DNA of 64,000 bases from Pusillimonas sp044464525. Lineage in GTDB: Bacteria; Pseudomonadota; Gammaproteobacteria; Burkholderiales; Burkholderiaceae_B. A model generated the notes under the pieces. It saw only the letters and a list, made by a program, of their open reading frames with translations. It did no database searches and was not told the origin of the DNA. The DNA lies in contig NZ_JBIQLE010000003.1 in NCBI RefSeq assembly GCF_044464525.1, forward strand, positions 62,001 to 126,000. The letters are read 5' to 3'. The stretch's first letter is position 1, and each line of letters opens with the position of its first letter. Below are positions 49,978-59,714 of this stretch, in pieces. A program made the position numbers and the translations under genes.

Positions 49978-52431
49978 CTAGCCCAGATCGAGCCACACTC
50001 GCCGTGTGGTGGGGTCGTCGGGGATGCTGTCATTGCGAAAGCCCAGGCTCTCCATGAGCCTGAGCATGCCCCGGTTGGTCGTCAGCACATAACCGTCTAT
50101 GTACGAAAAGCCCTGAAATTGCGCCGCCTCGATCAAGCCCAGCATCAACACCGTACCGAGTTGTCTTCGCTGCCAGTCGTCCCCCACCACAAGGGCGAAT
50201 TCAGCACCGCGTCCGTCAGGGTGACGCAGGTAGTGGGCAAAGCCGATGATCTGTTCGCGCAAAAGACCCCTGTGCTCGGTGTTGGGCACTTGCACGGTCG
50301 CCACCAACGCCAGCTCGCGGTCGTAATCGATGCGGGAATACCTTGCCAACATACGCGGCGTCAGTTCACGCAGCATCGATACGAAACGCATGTAGCGCGC
50401 CTCGGTGGACAAGCCGCGTATGAATTCCTGCAAAGCTTCGGCATCTTCCGGACGAATGGGACGCATCGTCCATTCACGGTCGTCGTCAAACCGCTTGTTC
50501 TGCACAAGGCGCCGTGGATAGGGGTGGATCGCCATATGGCGATAGCCCGAAGACTCGGGCAGCACCAATACGCTGGATGCGGACAAGGTCACCTGCACGG
50601 CGTGGGCCGTAACATAGCTGTCACTCGCCACTAGCGGATCGAGGATCAAGCTATCGATCTCGGGCAGCTCACTGACCAGCACAGAGATGCGCTCGAGGCT
50701 TTCACGCAGGTTGTCGAAGGCTGCCGGCGTCATTTGGCGCGACAACACGCGGTTCCAGATCATGCTGCGCTCAATCAGCTGGCGGGCCAGAAAACTATTC
50801 AGAGGCGGCAGCTCGACCGCCCTGTCGTAGGCTGACAAGCCGCCGGTTCCGCCCGTACCGAATTTAATGTACGGACCCAGGCGCGGATCGCGTTGGGCCC
50901 GAATCGACATGAGAGGTTCGGCGGCCGTCCAGGTGTCGACGTCCGGCCCGCCCCCGGCCGATCGCTGCAAGGGAATCTGAAAACACTCGAATAACTCCCA
51001 GCACTCGTCCGGCGCAAGCTCGTTGCGGCGCTCGGCTTGCGCCTGCCTGATAAGGGTGCGTGCCCGATCCAGCAAAGGCTCGCGACGTAATGGAACGGGA
51101 GGAAGGGTCTGCTGCGACAGCAACTGGTTGTAGTGATACGACGCCAGCACGCCAAAAGCATTGGCGGCCGCTTCGGGCGTGCGAAAAGAAGGCATGCCGA
51201 CTTCGTCCAGCAGGTGACGCAAGGGGCGTACGGTTTCTTCGCCCATGAAACATGTGATGACCGGCTTGCGCACCGCCGATGCGCCGGTGATCAGTTGCTG
51301 GGCGACCCGGCTCAGGTCGGCAAGCGGATCGGGCGCCAACAACACCAGGATTCCGTCTACTACAGAATCAGCCGCCAGGATTTCGATTACCTTGCGAACG
51401 GTGTCCGGGGTGATGGGCAGGGAAGTGGTAATGGGGTTGAGCACCTGTGCGCCGGGCTCAAGCACCTCTTGCAAGGCCTTGATGGTCGACCGTGCAAGCT
51501 CGGCGCGCAAGGCCGGATGGCGAGGGCCGATAACGGACATGGCCAGTTGGGCGGCGCCGTCTCCATTGGAAAAAATCGCGATACGGCGGCCGCGCGGCCA
51601 ATAGGTGTGGCGCAAGATTTTGATGGCCGAGAACAACTGCACGAAATACGGTACACGCACCGCGCCCGCCCGACGCAGCAAGGCATTGAAGACCGCTTCG
51701 CCGGCGCTGGAGTCGCGATTCAACTGGCTCGCCTTGAGCACAACCACGGGCTTCACGCTGGCTGCGGAGCGCAGGGCGCTGGCGAGCGACCGGGCGGAGA
51801 AGGTGTCCTCAAGGTAGAGGGCAATGCTTTCGGTGTCGCGGTCGTTTGCCAGATAATCCAGCACATGCGAAACCTCTACGCCCGCCTCGTCGCCCAGCGA
51901 GACCACCTTGGAAAACCCCAAGCGTGCATCGACCGCCCAATCGAGCACCGCCGCCACCAGCGAACGCGATTGCGCCACCAGGGCCACCTTGCCCGCGTGG
52001 GCCAATTGCGGCATATGGCTAAGGTTCAGGCCGCCGGGTGGGTTCTGCACTCCGAAAGAGCGCGGCCCAAGCAGGGTGCAGTCATTCAGCCGCGCCCAGC
52101 TTCTGCAATAGACCATGTCTTCGAGCGCATTGTCGGGCGCGCTGTCGGTGGACAACAAGATCAAGGCCCGGGGCTTATGAGCGCCAACCGCGTCGAGCAA
52201 CTGGGGCAGTTGCCGGGGGTGGACGCACAGCAAGGCCAGGTCGACGCGCCGGCCCGGCTCGACGCCCGCAAGGGTTTCGGGAATGGTGAAGCCAGCGTCA
52301 TCCACCGTCTCGACGACTGTGGTTGAGTCTTGAAGAGTGGAAGGCAGGTTCGAAACGACCGAAAAACGGCGGTGGGTCACCACGAGCAGTGATCGTGGCT
52401 CGAACAGCGCGGCAAGGTGGTGACGCAGCAT
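49978..52431 (-). CDS. NDP-forming acyl-CoA synthetase-like / GNAT fusion (Pat-type protein acetyltransferase)
   Basis: An 817-residue multidomain protein. Residues about 1-130 form a CoA-binding domain (HHLAALFEPRSLLVV), then a succinyl-CoA-ligase-like region (GRRIAIFSNGDGAAQLAMSV, VVDGILVLLAPDPLADLS), then a reduced ATP-grasp region, and a C-terminal GNAT acetyltransferase (residues about 645-810) with RRQLGTVLMLGLIEAAQFQG. Pat of Salmonella uses this layout to acetylate and inactivate acetyl-CoA synthetase; the ligase half is usually non-catalytic. The role here is inferred. Confidence 0.88.
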   Translation of the reverse strand: MLRHHLAALFEPRSLLVVTHRRFSVVSNLPSTLQDSTTVVETVDDAGFTIPETLAGVEPGRRVDLALLCVHPRQLPQLLDAVGAHKPRALILLSTDSAPDNALEDMVYCRSWARLNDCTLLGPRSFGVQNPPGGLNLSHMPQLAHAGKVALVAQSRSLVAAVLDWAVDARLGFSKVVSLGDEAGVEVSHVLDYLANDRDTESIALYLEDTFSARSLASALRSAASVKPVVVLKASQLNRDSSAGEAVFNALLRRAGAVRVPYFVQLFSAIKILRHTYWPRGRRIAIFSNGDGAAQLAMSVIGPRHPALRAELARSTIKALQEVLEPGAQVLNPITTSLPITPDTVRKVIEILAADSVVDGILVLLAPDPLADLSRVAQQLITGASAVRKPVITCFMGEETVRPLRHLLDEVGMPSFRTPEAAANAFGVLASYHYNQLLSQQTLPPVPLRREPLLDRARTLIRQAQAERRNELAPDECWELFECFQIPLQRSAGGGPDVDTWTAAEPLMSIRAQRDPRLGPYIKFGTGGTGGLSAYDRAVELPPLNSFLARQLIERSMIWNRVLSRQMTPAAFDNLRESLERISVLVSELPEIDSLILDPLVASDSYVTAHAVQVTLSASSVLVLPESSGYRHMAIHPYPRRLVQNKRFDDDREWTMRPIRPEDAEALQEFIRGLSTEARYMRFVSMLRELTPRMLARYSRIDYDRELALVATVQVPNTEHRGLLREQIIGFAHYLRHPDGRGAEFALVVGDDWQRRQLGTVLMLGLIEAAQFQGFSYIDGYVLTTNRGMLRLMESLGFRNDSIPDDPTTRRVWLDLG

Positions 52432-52550
52432 AAGGCCCCATTCTTAAGCAATGAAACTTCTGTACTCTAAAATACGCCATGCCAAGGCGCTGGACAGTAA
52501 ACCTGTCGGCCCACCCAGGCACCTACAACGTCAAGCCTAAAGCAGAATCT

Positions 52551-53969
52551 ATGTCATCGTCCACACCTACCGTCGTCCGCACCCGCTTCGCCCCCTCGCC
52601 CACCGGCTATTTGCATCTGGGCGGCGCACGCACCGCCTTGTTTTCATGGGCGTACGCCCGTCATCATGGCGGCGTGTTCGTCTTGCGCATAGAAGACACC
52701 GACCTCGAACGCTCTACGCCCGAGGCGGTGCAGGCCATATTGGACGGCATGCAGTGGCTGGGCATGGAGCCGGACGAAGGGCCGTTCTATCAGATGCAAC
52801 GCATGGACCGCTACCGCGAGGTGATCGACCAGATGCTGCGCGAAGGTTCCGCTTATCTGTGCTACAGCAGCCCCGAAGAGGTGGAAGCCATGCGCGAGCA
52901 AGCCCGCGCAGCCGGCCGCAAGCCACGCTATGACGGAACCTGGCGGCCCGAACAGGGCAAAACCCTGCCCCCGGCCCCCGCCGATCGCAAGCCGGTAGTG
53001 CGCTTCCGCAGCCCGCTCGAGGGCGCTACAAGCTGGGACGACGTGGTCAAGGGCCCCATCAGCTTTGACAACGCCGAACTGGACGACCTGGTCATCGCTC
53101 GACCTGACGGCACGCCCACATACAACTTCTGCGTTGTGGTCGACGACTGGGACATGCAGATAACCCATGTGTTGCGCGGCGACGACCACATCAATAACAC
53201 CCCGCGCCAAATCAACATCCTGCGCGCACTCGGCGCGGAACTGCCGCGCTATGGCCACCTGCCCATGATCCTCGGACCCGATGGCGAGAAGCTGTCGAAG
53301 CGCCATGGTGCGGTTAGCGTCATGGATTACGACAAGCAGGGTTACTTGCCCGAAGCCATGGTCAACTACCTTGCCCGCCTGGGCTGGAGCCACGGCGACG
53401 ACGAGCTGTTCAATCGCGAGCAACTGATCGAATGGTTCGACACGCGCAGCCTCAGCAAATCGGCGGCGCAATGGGATCCCAAGAAGCTCAATTGGGTCAA
53501 TGCCCACTACATCAAGCACAGCGAAGACGCTGACCTGGCCGCGCTTGCGGCGCCACGCATCACACGGTTGGGCGGCGACCCCAAAGCGGTCGACCTGGGG
53601 GCTGTCATGGCCCTGCTCAAAGATCGCGCGGAAACGCTTAATCAGCTGGCCGAAGGCGCCATGCTGTTTTGCGCGCCGCCCGCTCCGGTGGATGCCGAGC
53701 TGGCGGCCCAGCACCTGACGCCCGAGGCGCTGGCTATTCTGGCCGACTTCGCAAACCATGCCCGCGAACTGCCAAGCTGGGATGCAGGCAGTTTGTCGGC
53801 TTTAATTCAAGAGACACTGGCGCGCCACGGCATAAAGATGCCCAAGCTGGGCATCCCATTGCGACTGGCCACCACCGGCCGGAAGCAGACGCCGGCCATC
53901 GATGCCGTCCTTGCGCTGATTGGCCGTGACACCGTGCTGCAACGGCTGGACGCAATACAGCCGGCTTAA
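52551..53969 (+). CDS. gltX: Glutamyl-tRNA synthetase
   Basis: Class I synthetase, 472 residues. HIGH-type motif in RFAPSPTGYLHLGGARTALF and KMSKS-type loop KLSKRHGAVSV are intact; HVLRGDDHINNTPRQINIL lies between. The frame extends upstream to 52479, but the ATG at 52551 (MSSSTPTVVRTRF) fits the family. Its stop overlaps the stop of the convergent lipoprotein gene by 4 bp. Confidence 0.97.
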   Translation: MSSSTPTVVRTRFAPSPTGYLHLGGARTALFSWAYARHHGGVFVLRIEDTDLERSTPEAVQAILDGMQWLGMEPDEGPFYQMQRMDRYREVIDQMLREGSAYLCYSSPEEVEAMREQARAAGRKPRYDGTWRPEQGKTLPPAPADRKPVVRFRSPLEGATSWDDVVKGPISFDNAELDDLVIARPDGTPTYNFCVVVDDWDMQITHVLRGDDHINNTPRQINILRALGAELPRYGHLPMILGPDGEKLSKRHGAVSVMDYDKQGYLPEAMVNYLARLGWSHGDDELFNREQLIEWFDTRSLSKSAAQWDPKKLNWVNAHYIKHSEDADLAALAAPRITRLGGDPKAVDLGAVMALLKDRAETLNQLAEGAMLFCAPPAPVDAELAAQHLTPEALAILADFANHARELPSWDAGSLSALIQETLARHGIKMPKLGIPLRLATTGRKQTPAIDAVLALIGRDTVLQRLDAIQPA

Positions 53970-54481
53970 AACACAGGCAGGCGGTAATCGCCGGGCATGC
54001 GTTTGAAACTTAGCGGGTTTTCGGGGCCTTGCAGCACCAATTGCCCGCCGCGTTCCTGCGTTTCGTATTCGTTGACGTAAATAGGATCGCCCTGCTCTAC
54101 CGCCACGGCGTTCGAATGAGTGGTGCGCAACACCAGCGTTTCGTTTTCGCGGTGCCAGCAGCCGGTTTCGTTAAGCGTTTGTGGCGGCTTTCCGGCGCGC
54201 TTCAGTTGTTCGGCGTACTGCATGGTGCCATCTTGATGCAGGGTCATCAGCACATGCAGTTCGCCGGCGATGCCCTTTTGCTTATTGATGCCCAACCAGT
54301 TGCCCACCCAGGCGTCTGCGGCGTCGGCCGGTTTGCAGGCCTGTTGATCTTCGACCGGGGGCTCGGTGCCGGACAGGCCGGCGCAGCCTGTCGCCAACAT
54401 CGCAGCCAATGTCAGTGCCGCCCAGTGCCGCCAGCCGACGATCGCGCTTCTTGTGTGCATTCGCTCTGTGTTGTTGCTCAT
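53966..54481 (-). CDS. Hypothetical lipoprotein
   Basis: A 171-residue predicted lipoprotein: basic N-terminus, hydrophobic segment WAALTLAAMLATG and lipobox ATGC near residue 33. The mature part has WVGNWLGINKQKG and repeated beta-strand-like segments, suggesting a small beta-rich (lipocalin- or META-like) domain, but I do not recognise the family. The start at 54481 has AGGAG five bases upstream; a longer frame reaches 54730 but would overlap the divergent gene at 54629. Confidence 0.75.
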   Translation of the reverse strand: MSNNTERMHTRSAIVGWRHWAALTLAAMLATGCAGLSGTEPPVEDQQACKPADAADAWVGNWLGINKQKGIAGELHVLMTLHQDGTMQYAEQLKRAGKPPQTLNETGCWHRENETLVLRTTHSNAVAVEQGDPIYVNEYETQERGGQLVLQGPENPLSFKRMPGDYRLPVF

Positions 54482-54628
54482 GGAGTCTCCTGGTTGGCCG
54501 GCGCTGGTCATGCCTGGTGGTGTCATGGCGCCCGGCATAACCACAAGCGCCGTACGGCTACGAGCATAAACACGCCAAGCCCATCCTACAATGCAAGCCA
54601 GCCCACATTCTATAGACGGAACCGCGCC

Positions 54629-55066
54629 ATGGACTACTTCCTCTTGCTTCTGTTTCATCTTTTTGCAGCGATTTTGTTCGTGGGCACGGTGTTCTTTGAA
54701 GTATTGATGCTGGAAGGCATACGTCGGCACGTTCCCCGAGATGCGATGCGGGCGGTTGAATCAGCCATTGGGCAACGTGCACGCCGGATCATGCCTTTCG
54801 CGATCGTCATCCTTTATGCCGCTGGCGTGGGCATGGCATGGCGATACCGCACGGTTCTGGCCCAGCCTTTTGACAGTACGCTGGGCACACTGCTCAGCTT
54901 GAAGATTCTGCTTGCACTCAGTGTGCTGGGGCACTTTATCTACGCGGTCAGGATGGGAGCGCTGGGGCGGCTTAAGTCACGGCAATCGCGTCTTATCCAC
55001 CTTAGCGTTTTTGTCCATGTGGTGGTTATTGTGTTTCTTGCCAAGGCTATGTTTTATCTGAATTGA
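54629..55066 (+). CDS. CopD-like integral membrane protein
   Basis: A 145-residue protein with four predicted transmembrane helices: LLLLFHLFAAILFVGTVFFE, IMPFAIVILYAAGVGMAW, LLSLKILLALSVLGHFIYAV and LSVFVHVVVIVFLAKAMFYL. Conserved His residues in helices 1, 3 and 4 could bind heme or copper, as in the CopD/YebZ-like group. Function uncertain. Divergent from the lipoprotein gene and upstream of the 361-bp nrdA promoter region. Confidence 0.75.
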   Translation: MDYFLLLLFHLFAAILFVGTVFFEVLMLEGIRRHVPRDAMRAVESAIGQRARRIMPFAIVILYAAGVGMAWRYRTVLAQPFDSTLGTLLSLKILLALSVLGHFIYAVRMGALGRLKSRQSRLIHLSVFVHVVVIVFLAKAMFYLN

Positions 55067-55252
55067 CAGTATGCGTCGAAGGCTGGCGAAGACAGGCGCT
55101 TGGCTCATAGTTCGATACAAAAAATTTTTCGTGGGTCATGCGGCGACGCACAATGCCCGCAAGGCGACGGCTGGCGCGCCTTAGCGTAAAACCCATGTTG
55201 CACAGCCGCTTGAACATGCATAACTGCAGAAAAAATCAAGTCCTGAAAGCGC

Positions 55253-55318
55253 TTGCCTAGGCTGTACGTAATCACTACAATTAGTGGCTGAAACAATAAA
55301 AACCACAACATATAGTGG
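55253..55318 (+). promoter_or_regulatory. nrdAB promoter with two NrdR boxes
   Basis: TTGCCT (55253-55258) and TACAAT (55276-55281) are 17 bases apart, a good sigma-70 promoter. Box 1, TCACTACAATTAGTGG (55272-55287), covers the -10, and box 2, CCACAACATATAGTGG (55303-55318), begins 31 bases later. Paired 16-bp palindromes in the same helical phase are the recognised NrdR signature, and nrdR is in this window. The rest of the 361-bp gap (55067-55427) shows no gene; the leader from the start site to nrdA is about 140 bases. Confidence 0.88.
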
Positions 55319-55427
55319 TCTAGACCAAAAGAGCGGCCAATATAAACAAGCCCGCCGGCACACCCACCCCATCCAAATTCGCCCTTCCCGCCGCACGCCG
55401 GCGGGCTATTGATTCCCAGGAGCCTTC

Positions 55428-58343
55428 ATGCAGACCGACACCAGCGCTGAGTCCCGGCCAGTAACTGTTCCTCCGTCCTCGCCCGCCTCCAATGGCCCGG
55501 CTGAAGCCGGCGGCCAATGGCACAACTTCAACATCATTCGCCGCAACGGCGCCGTCGTGGGGTTCGAACCCAGCAAAATTGCCATCGCCATGACCAAGGC
55601 CTTCCTGGCGGTCAATGGCGGTCAGGGCGCGGCATCCGCCCGGGTTCGCGAACTGGTCGACCAGCTCACCTCGCAGGTCGTCAATGCCCTGGTGCGCAAC
55701 CGCCCCGGCGGCGGCACCTTCCATATTGAAGACATCCAAGATCAAGTCGAACTGGCTCTCATGCGTTCGGGCGAGCACGATGTTGCGCGCGCCTACGTCC
55801 TGTATCGCGAAAAGCGCTCGCAAGAACGCGCTCGCGCCGGCCAGCAAGAAGCGCCTGTCGAAAAAAGCACGCTGAACGTTAACGACAACGGCGTGATGCG
55901 GCCGCTCGACCTCTCCGAGCTTCGCACTACCATCGAAGAGGCCGGCCTGGGTCTGCCGATCCAGATCGATGTCGATGGCATCCTCAAGGAAACCGTCAAG
56001 AACCTCTACGACGGCATCCCCGTCGACGAAGTCTACAAATCGGCCATCCTGTCGGCTCGCGCCATGGTCGAGACCGACCCCGCGTACAGCGTCGTTACGG
56101 CAGGCCTGCTGCTGCACACCATCCGTAAAGAAGTCTTGGGCCAAGAGGTCGCCCAATCGGCCATGGACGAAGGCTACGCCGAATACTTCCCCCGTTTCAT
56201 CAAGACGGGTATCGAAAATGGCTTGCTCGATAAAAAGCTAAGCCAGTTCGACCTGCCCCGCCTGGCTCGAGCCCTCAAGGCAGAGCGCGACCTGCAGTTC
56301 AACTACCTCGGCCTGCAGACGCTTTACGACCGCTACTTCCTGCACGTGCGCGGCCGTCGCATCGAACTGCCCCAGGTTTTCTTCATGCGCGTGGCGATGG
56401 GCCTGGCGCTTAACGAAATCGAACGCGAGGCCCGGGCCATCGAGTTCTACGAAATTCTTTCGTCGTTCGATTTCATGAGCTCGACCCCGACGCTGTTCAA
56501 CTCGGGCACTTTGCACTCGCAGTTGTCGTCGTGCTATCTCACCACTGTCTCCGACGATCTCGAAGGCATTTACGATGCCATCAAAGAGAACGCACTGCTG
56601 GCCAAGTACGCCGGCGGCCTGGGCAACGACTGGACCCCTGTGCGCGCGTTGCGCAGCCACATCAAGGGCACCAACGGCGAAAGCCAGGGCGTCGTGCCGT
56701 TCCTTAAAGTGGTCAACGACACGGCGGTGGCGGTCAACCAGGGCGGCAAGCGAAAGGGGGCTGTTTGCGCCTATCTGGAAACCTGGCACCTCGACATCGA
56801 AGAGTTCCTCGAGCTGCGCAAGAATACCGGTGACGAGCGCCGCCGCACCCACGACATGAACACGGCCAACTGGATCCCCGACCTCTTCATGAAGCGCGTC
56901 ATGGAGAACGGCGACTGGACCCTGTTCTCGCCCTCCGACGTGCCCGATCTGCATGACAAGTACGGCATCGAGTTCGAAAAGGCCTATACAGCGTATGAGG
57001 CGAAGGCGGCCAGTGGCGAACTGCCCCTGTTCAAGACCATCCCCGCCACGACGCTCTGGCGCAAGATGCTGTCAATGCTGTTTGAAACCGGCCACCCATG
57101 GCTTACCTTCAAAGACCCTTGCAACATCCGCTCGCCGCAGCAACACGTGGGTGTCGTGCACAGCTCCAACCTGTGCACCGAAATCACGCTCAACACCAGC
57201 GAAACCGAAATCGCGGTGTGCAACCTGGGTTCAATCAACCTGTCCGCCCACCTCAAGCAGGACGCCGGCGGCCAGTACGTGCTCGACCACGATAAGCTTC
57301 AGCGCACCATCGACACGGCCATGCGCATGCTCGATAACGTCATCGACATCAACTATTACGCCGTAGCCAAGGCGCGCAACTCCAACGTACGCCACCGCCC
57401 CGTCGGCATGGGTGTCATGGGCTTCCAAGACTGCCTGCACATGATGCGCGTTCCGTTCGCCTCGGATGCGGCCATCGAGTTTTCCGACCGTTCGATGGAG
57501 GCCGTGTGCTATTACGCCTACTGGGCCTCCAGCAAGCTGGCCGTCGAGCGCGGCTCGTACGCCACGTTCAAGGGCTCGCTGTGGGACCGCGGCATCCTGC
57601 CCCAAGACACGCTTGCCATGCTGCGCGAGCAACGCGGCGGCTACGTCGAAATCGACGAAAGCAGCACGCTCGACTGGGACACGCTGCGCAACCACATCCA
57701 GCAGAACGGCATGCGCAACTCGAACTGCATCGCCATCGCGCCCACTGCCACCATCTCGAACATCATTGGCGTCTCGCCATGCATCGAGCCCACCTACCGC
57801 AACCTGTACGTCAAGTCCAACCTGTCGGGCGAGTTCACGGTGGTCAACGACTACTTGGTGCGCGATCTCAAAGAGCGCGGCCTGTGGGACGAAGTCATGG
57901 TCGCCGATCTCAAGTATTTCGACGGCAGCCTGGCCCGCATCGACCGCATTCCAGCCGATCTGCGCGAGCTCTACGCCACGGCATTCGAAGTCGACCCCAA
58001 GTGGGTGGTCGAGTGCGCGGCACGTCGCCAGAAATGGATCGATCAGGCGCAGTCGCTCAACATCTTCATGGCGGGCGTATCGGGCAAGAAGCTCGACGAC
58101 ACTTACAAGCTTGCATGGCTGCGCGGCCTGAAAACCACGTACTACCTGCGCTCCAGCGGAGCCACCAACGCCGAGAAATCCACCGGACGTGGCGGTGAGC
58201 TCAACGCCGTCTCCAACGGCAACACCAGCAGCGTGGCTGCGGCGGTTCCCGCCGCGGCCCTGCCCGAAGCCGAGCTTGTAGGTGAAGTGTGCACCATGCG
58301 GCCCGGCGATGACGGCTTCGAAGAATGCGAAGCCTGCCAGTAA
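55428..58343 (+). CDS. nrdA: Ribonucleoside-diphosphate reductase, alpha subunit
   Basis: Catalytic subunit that reduces NDPs to dNDPs. At 971 residues it is about 200 longer than E. coli NrdA. One clear ATP-cone sits at residues about 30-125 (IIRRNGAVVGFEPSKIAIAM), and a second cone-like region follows at about 145-230. The active-site cysteines are in LHSQLSSCYLTT, SNLCTEITLN and EIAVCNLGSINL, and the C-terminal redox pair is the CEAC of EECEACQ. Two NrdR boxes precede it and nrdB follows after 19 bp. Confidence 0.97.
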   Translation: MQTDTSAESRPVTVPPSSPASNGPAEAGGQWHNFNIIRRNGAVVGFEPSKIAIAMTKAFLAVNGGQGAASARVRELVDQLTSQVVNALVRNRPGGGTFHIEDIQDQVELALMRSGEHDVARAYVLYREKRSQERARAGQQEAPVEKSTLNVNDNGVMRPLDLSELRTTIEEAGLGLPIQIDVDGILKETVKNLYDGIPVDEVYKSAILSARAMVETDPAYSVVTAGLLLHTIRKEVLGQEVAQSAMDEGYAEYFPRFIKTGIENGLLDKKLSQFDLPRLARALKAERDLQFNYLGLQTLYDRYFLHVRGRRIELPQVFFMRVAMGLALNEIEREARAIEFYEILSSFDFMSSTPTLFNSGTLHSQLSSCYLTTVSDDLEGIYDAIKENALLAKYAGGLGNDWTPVRALRSHIKGTNGESQGVVPFLKVVNDTAVAVNQGGKRKGAVCAYLETWHLDIEEFLELRKNTGDERRRTHDMNTANWIPDLFMKRVMENGDWTLFSPSDVPDLHDKYGIEFEKAYTAYEAKAASGELPLFKTIPATTLWRKMLSMLFETGHPWLTFKDPCNIRSPQQHVGVVHSSNLCTEITLNTSETEIAVCNLGSINLSAHLKQDAGGQYVLDHDKLQRTIDTAMRMLDNVIDINYYAVAKARNSNVRHRPVGMGVMGFQDCLHMMRVPFASDAAIEFSDRSMEAVCYYAYWASSKLAVERGSYATFKGSLWDRGILPQDTLAMLREQRGGYVEIDESSTLDWDTLRNHIQQNGMRNSNCIAIAPTATISNIIGVSPCIEPTYRNLYVKSNLSGEFTVVNDYLVRDLKERGLWDEVMVADLKYFDGSLARIDRIPADLRELYATAFEVDPKWVVECAARRQKWIDQAQSLNIFMAGVSGKKLDDTYKLAWLRGLKTTYYLRSSGATNAEKSTGRGGELNAVSNGNTSSVAAAVPAAALPEAELVGEVCTMRPGDDGFEECEACQ

Positions 58344-58362
58344 TAGATAGAGGTTAAATACT

Positions 58363-59559
58363 ATGTTGAATTGGGACGACACCCCTCAAACTCCGGCCGC
58401 CCCAGCGGCGCAGCCGGCCACAACAAACAACCGGCCCTCGCACGTGGCCGACGACACCGCAATGCCCGCACCCGCGGCGCCGCAGGCCAATACGGCTCAG
58501 TCAAGCACGGCTCCAGCGGGCGGCATCGGAGGCGGCACCGGCCAGCGTGTGCGCGCGGCCGATAAACGCATCATCAATGGCGAAACCGACGTCAACCAAC
58601 TGGTGCCCTTCAAATACAAATGGGCCTGGGAAAAATACCTATCCACTTGCGCCAACCACTGGATGCCGCAAGAGATCAACATGTCGCGTGACATCGCCCT
58701 CTGGAAAAACCCAACCGGGCTCACCGAGGACGAACGCCGCATCGTCAAGCGCAACCTTGGTTTCTTTGTCACGGCTGATTCGCTTGCCGCCAACAACATT
58801 GTCCTGGGTACCTACCGGCACATCACTGCGCCGGAATGCCGTCAGTTCCTGTTGCGCCAGGCCTTCGAAGAAGCCATCCACACACATGCGTATCAATACA
58901 TCGTCGAAAGCCTCGATCTGGACGAAGCGGAAATCTTCAACGCGTATCACGAGGTTCCCTCAATCCGCGCCAAAGATGAATTCCTTATTCCGTTCATCGA
59001 CGCCATCGCCGATCCGCACTTCGAAACCGGCACGCCCGAAGCCGATCAAACGCTGCTCAAATCGCTCATCGTTTTTGCTTGCTTGATGGAAGGCCTGTTC
59101 TTTTATGTTGGTTTTACGCAAATACTTGCGTTGGGCCGTCAGAACAAAATGACAGGCGCCGCCGAGCAGTACATGTACATTCTTCGCGACGAATCCATGC
59201 ACTGCAATTTCGGCATCGACCTTATCAATACGATCAAGCTCGAGAACCCGCATCTCTGGACTCCGGCCTTCCGCGAAGAAATCCAAGGCTTGTTCAAAAA
59301 GGCTGTAGACCTTGAATATGCTTACGCTGAGGACACTATGCCGCGTGGCGTGCTTGGTTTGAACGCATCGATGTTCAAGTCTTATTTGCGCTTCATCGCC
59401 AATCGCCGCTGCCAGCAAATTGGTATCGAGCCGTTGTTTGCGCAAGAAGAAAACCCCTTCCCATGGATGGCCGAGATGATCGATCTCAAGAAAGAGCGCA
59501 ACTTTTTCGAGACACGAGTTATCGAATATCAAACTGGAGGAGCTCTTAGCTGGGAATAA
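58363..59559 (+). CDS. nrdB: Ribonucleoside-diphosphate reductase, beta subunit
   Basis: Radical-generating subunit, 398 residues, with an Ala/Pro-rich tail of about 60 residues before the ferritin-like core. Iron-ligand and radical positions: D139 in FFVTADSLAANN, E170 and H173 in FEEAIHTHAYQY, and the radical Tyr at Y177. DESMHCNFGIDL carries the second ligand pair. The scaffold resembles the chlamydial class Ic subunit, but Asp and Tyr are at the two diagnostic positions, so a tyrosyl-radical class Ia mechanism is expected. A hairpin follows. Confidence 0.96.
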   Translation: MLNWDDTPQTPAAPAAQPATTNNRPSHVADDTAMPAPAAPQANTAQSSTAPAGGIGGGTGQRVRAADKRIINGETDVNQLVPFKYKWAWEKYLSTCANHWMPQEINMSRDIALWKNPTGLTEDERRIVKRNLGFFVTADSLAANNIVLGTYRHITAPECRQFLLRQAFEEAIHTHAYQYIVESLDLDEAEIFNAYHEVPSIRAKDEFLIPFIDAIADPHFETGTPEADQTLLKSLIVFACLMEGLFFYVGFTQILALGRQNKMTGAAEQYMYILRDESMHCNFGIDLINTIKLENPHLWTPAFREEIQGLFKKAVDLEYAYAEDTMPRGVLGLNASMFKSYLRFIANRRCQQIGIEPLFAQEENPFPWMAEMIDLKKERNFFETRVIEYQTGGALSWE

Positions 59560-59595
59560 TGCTTGGAGACGTCAACTCCTTACGTTAGACTCTAG

Positions 59596-59623
59596 GCGTG
59601 CAAGGTGCTGGCATCTTGCACGC
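59596..59623 (+). terminator. Hairpin after nrdB
   Basis: GCGTGCAAG (59596-59604) pairs with CTTGCACGC (59615-59623), a 9-bp perfect stem with a ten-base loop, 36 bases after the nrdB stop. A short TTGC follows, so it is a weak intrinsic terminator or partial attenuator. Confidence 0.55.
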
Positions 59624-59628
59624 TTGCG

Positions 59629-59674
59629 CCATTTGAGATGGGTCGCACCCTTTCGTGGGGGCCATATCAAATGG
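59629..59674. promoter_or_regulatory. Imperfect inverted repeat upstream of the H1-like gene
   Basis: CCATTTGAGATGG (59629-59641) and CCATATCAAATGG (59662-59674) are inverted copies with one mismatch in 13, separated by 20 bases. It lies 41 bases before the H1-like start, so it is either an operator or a leader hairpin. Confidence 0.45.
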
Positions 59675-59714
59675 GTGAACGTATCTCTACGATTCATTCT
59701 CAAGGAGCTTGACC

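Noticed and set aside
57231..58382. 383-residue minus-strand frame opposite nrdA
   Set aside because: Antisense shadow of a well conserved gene.
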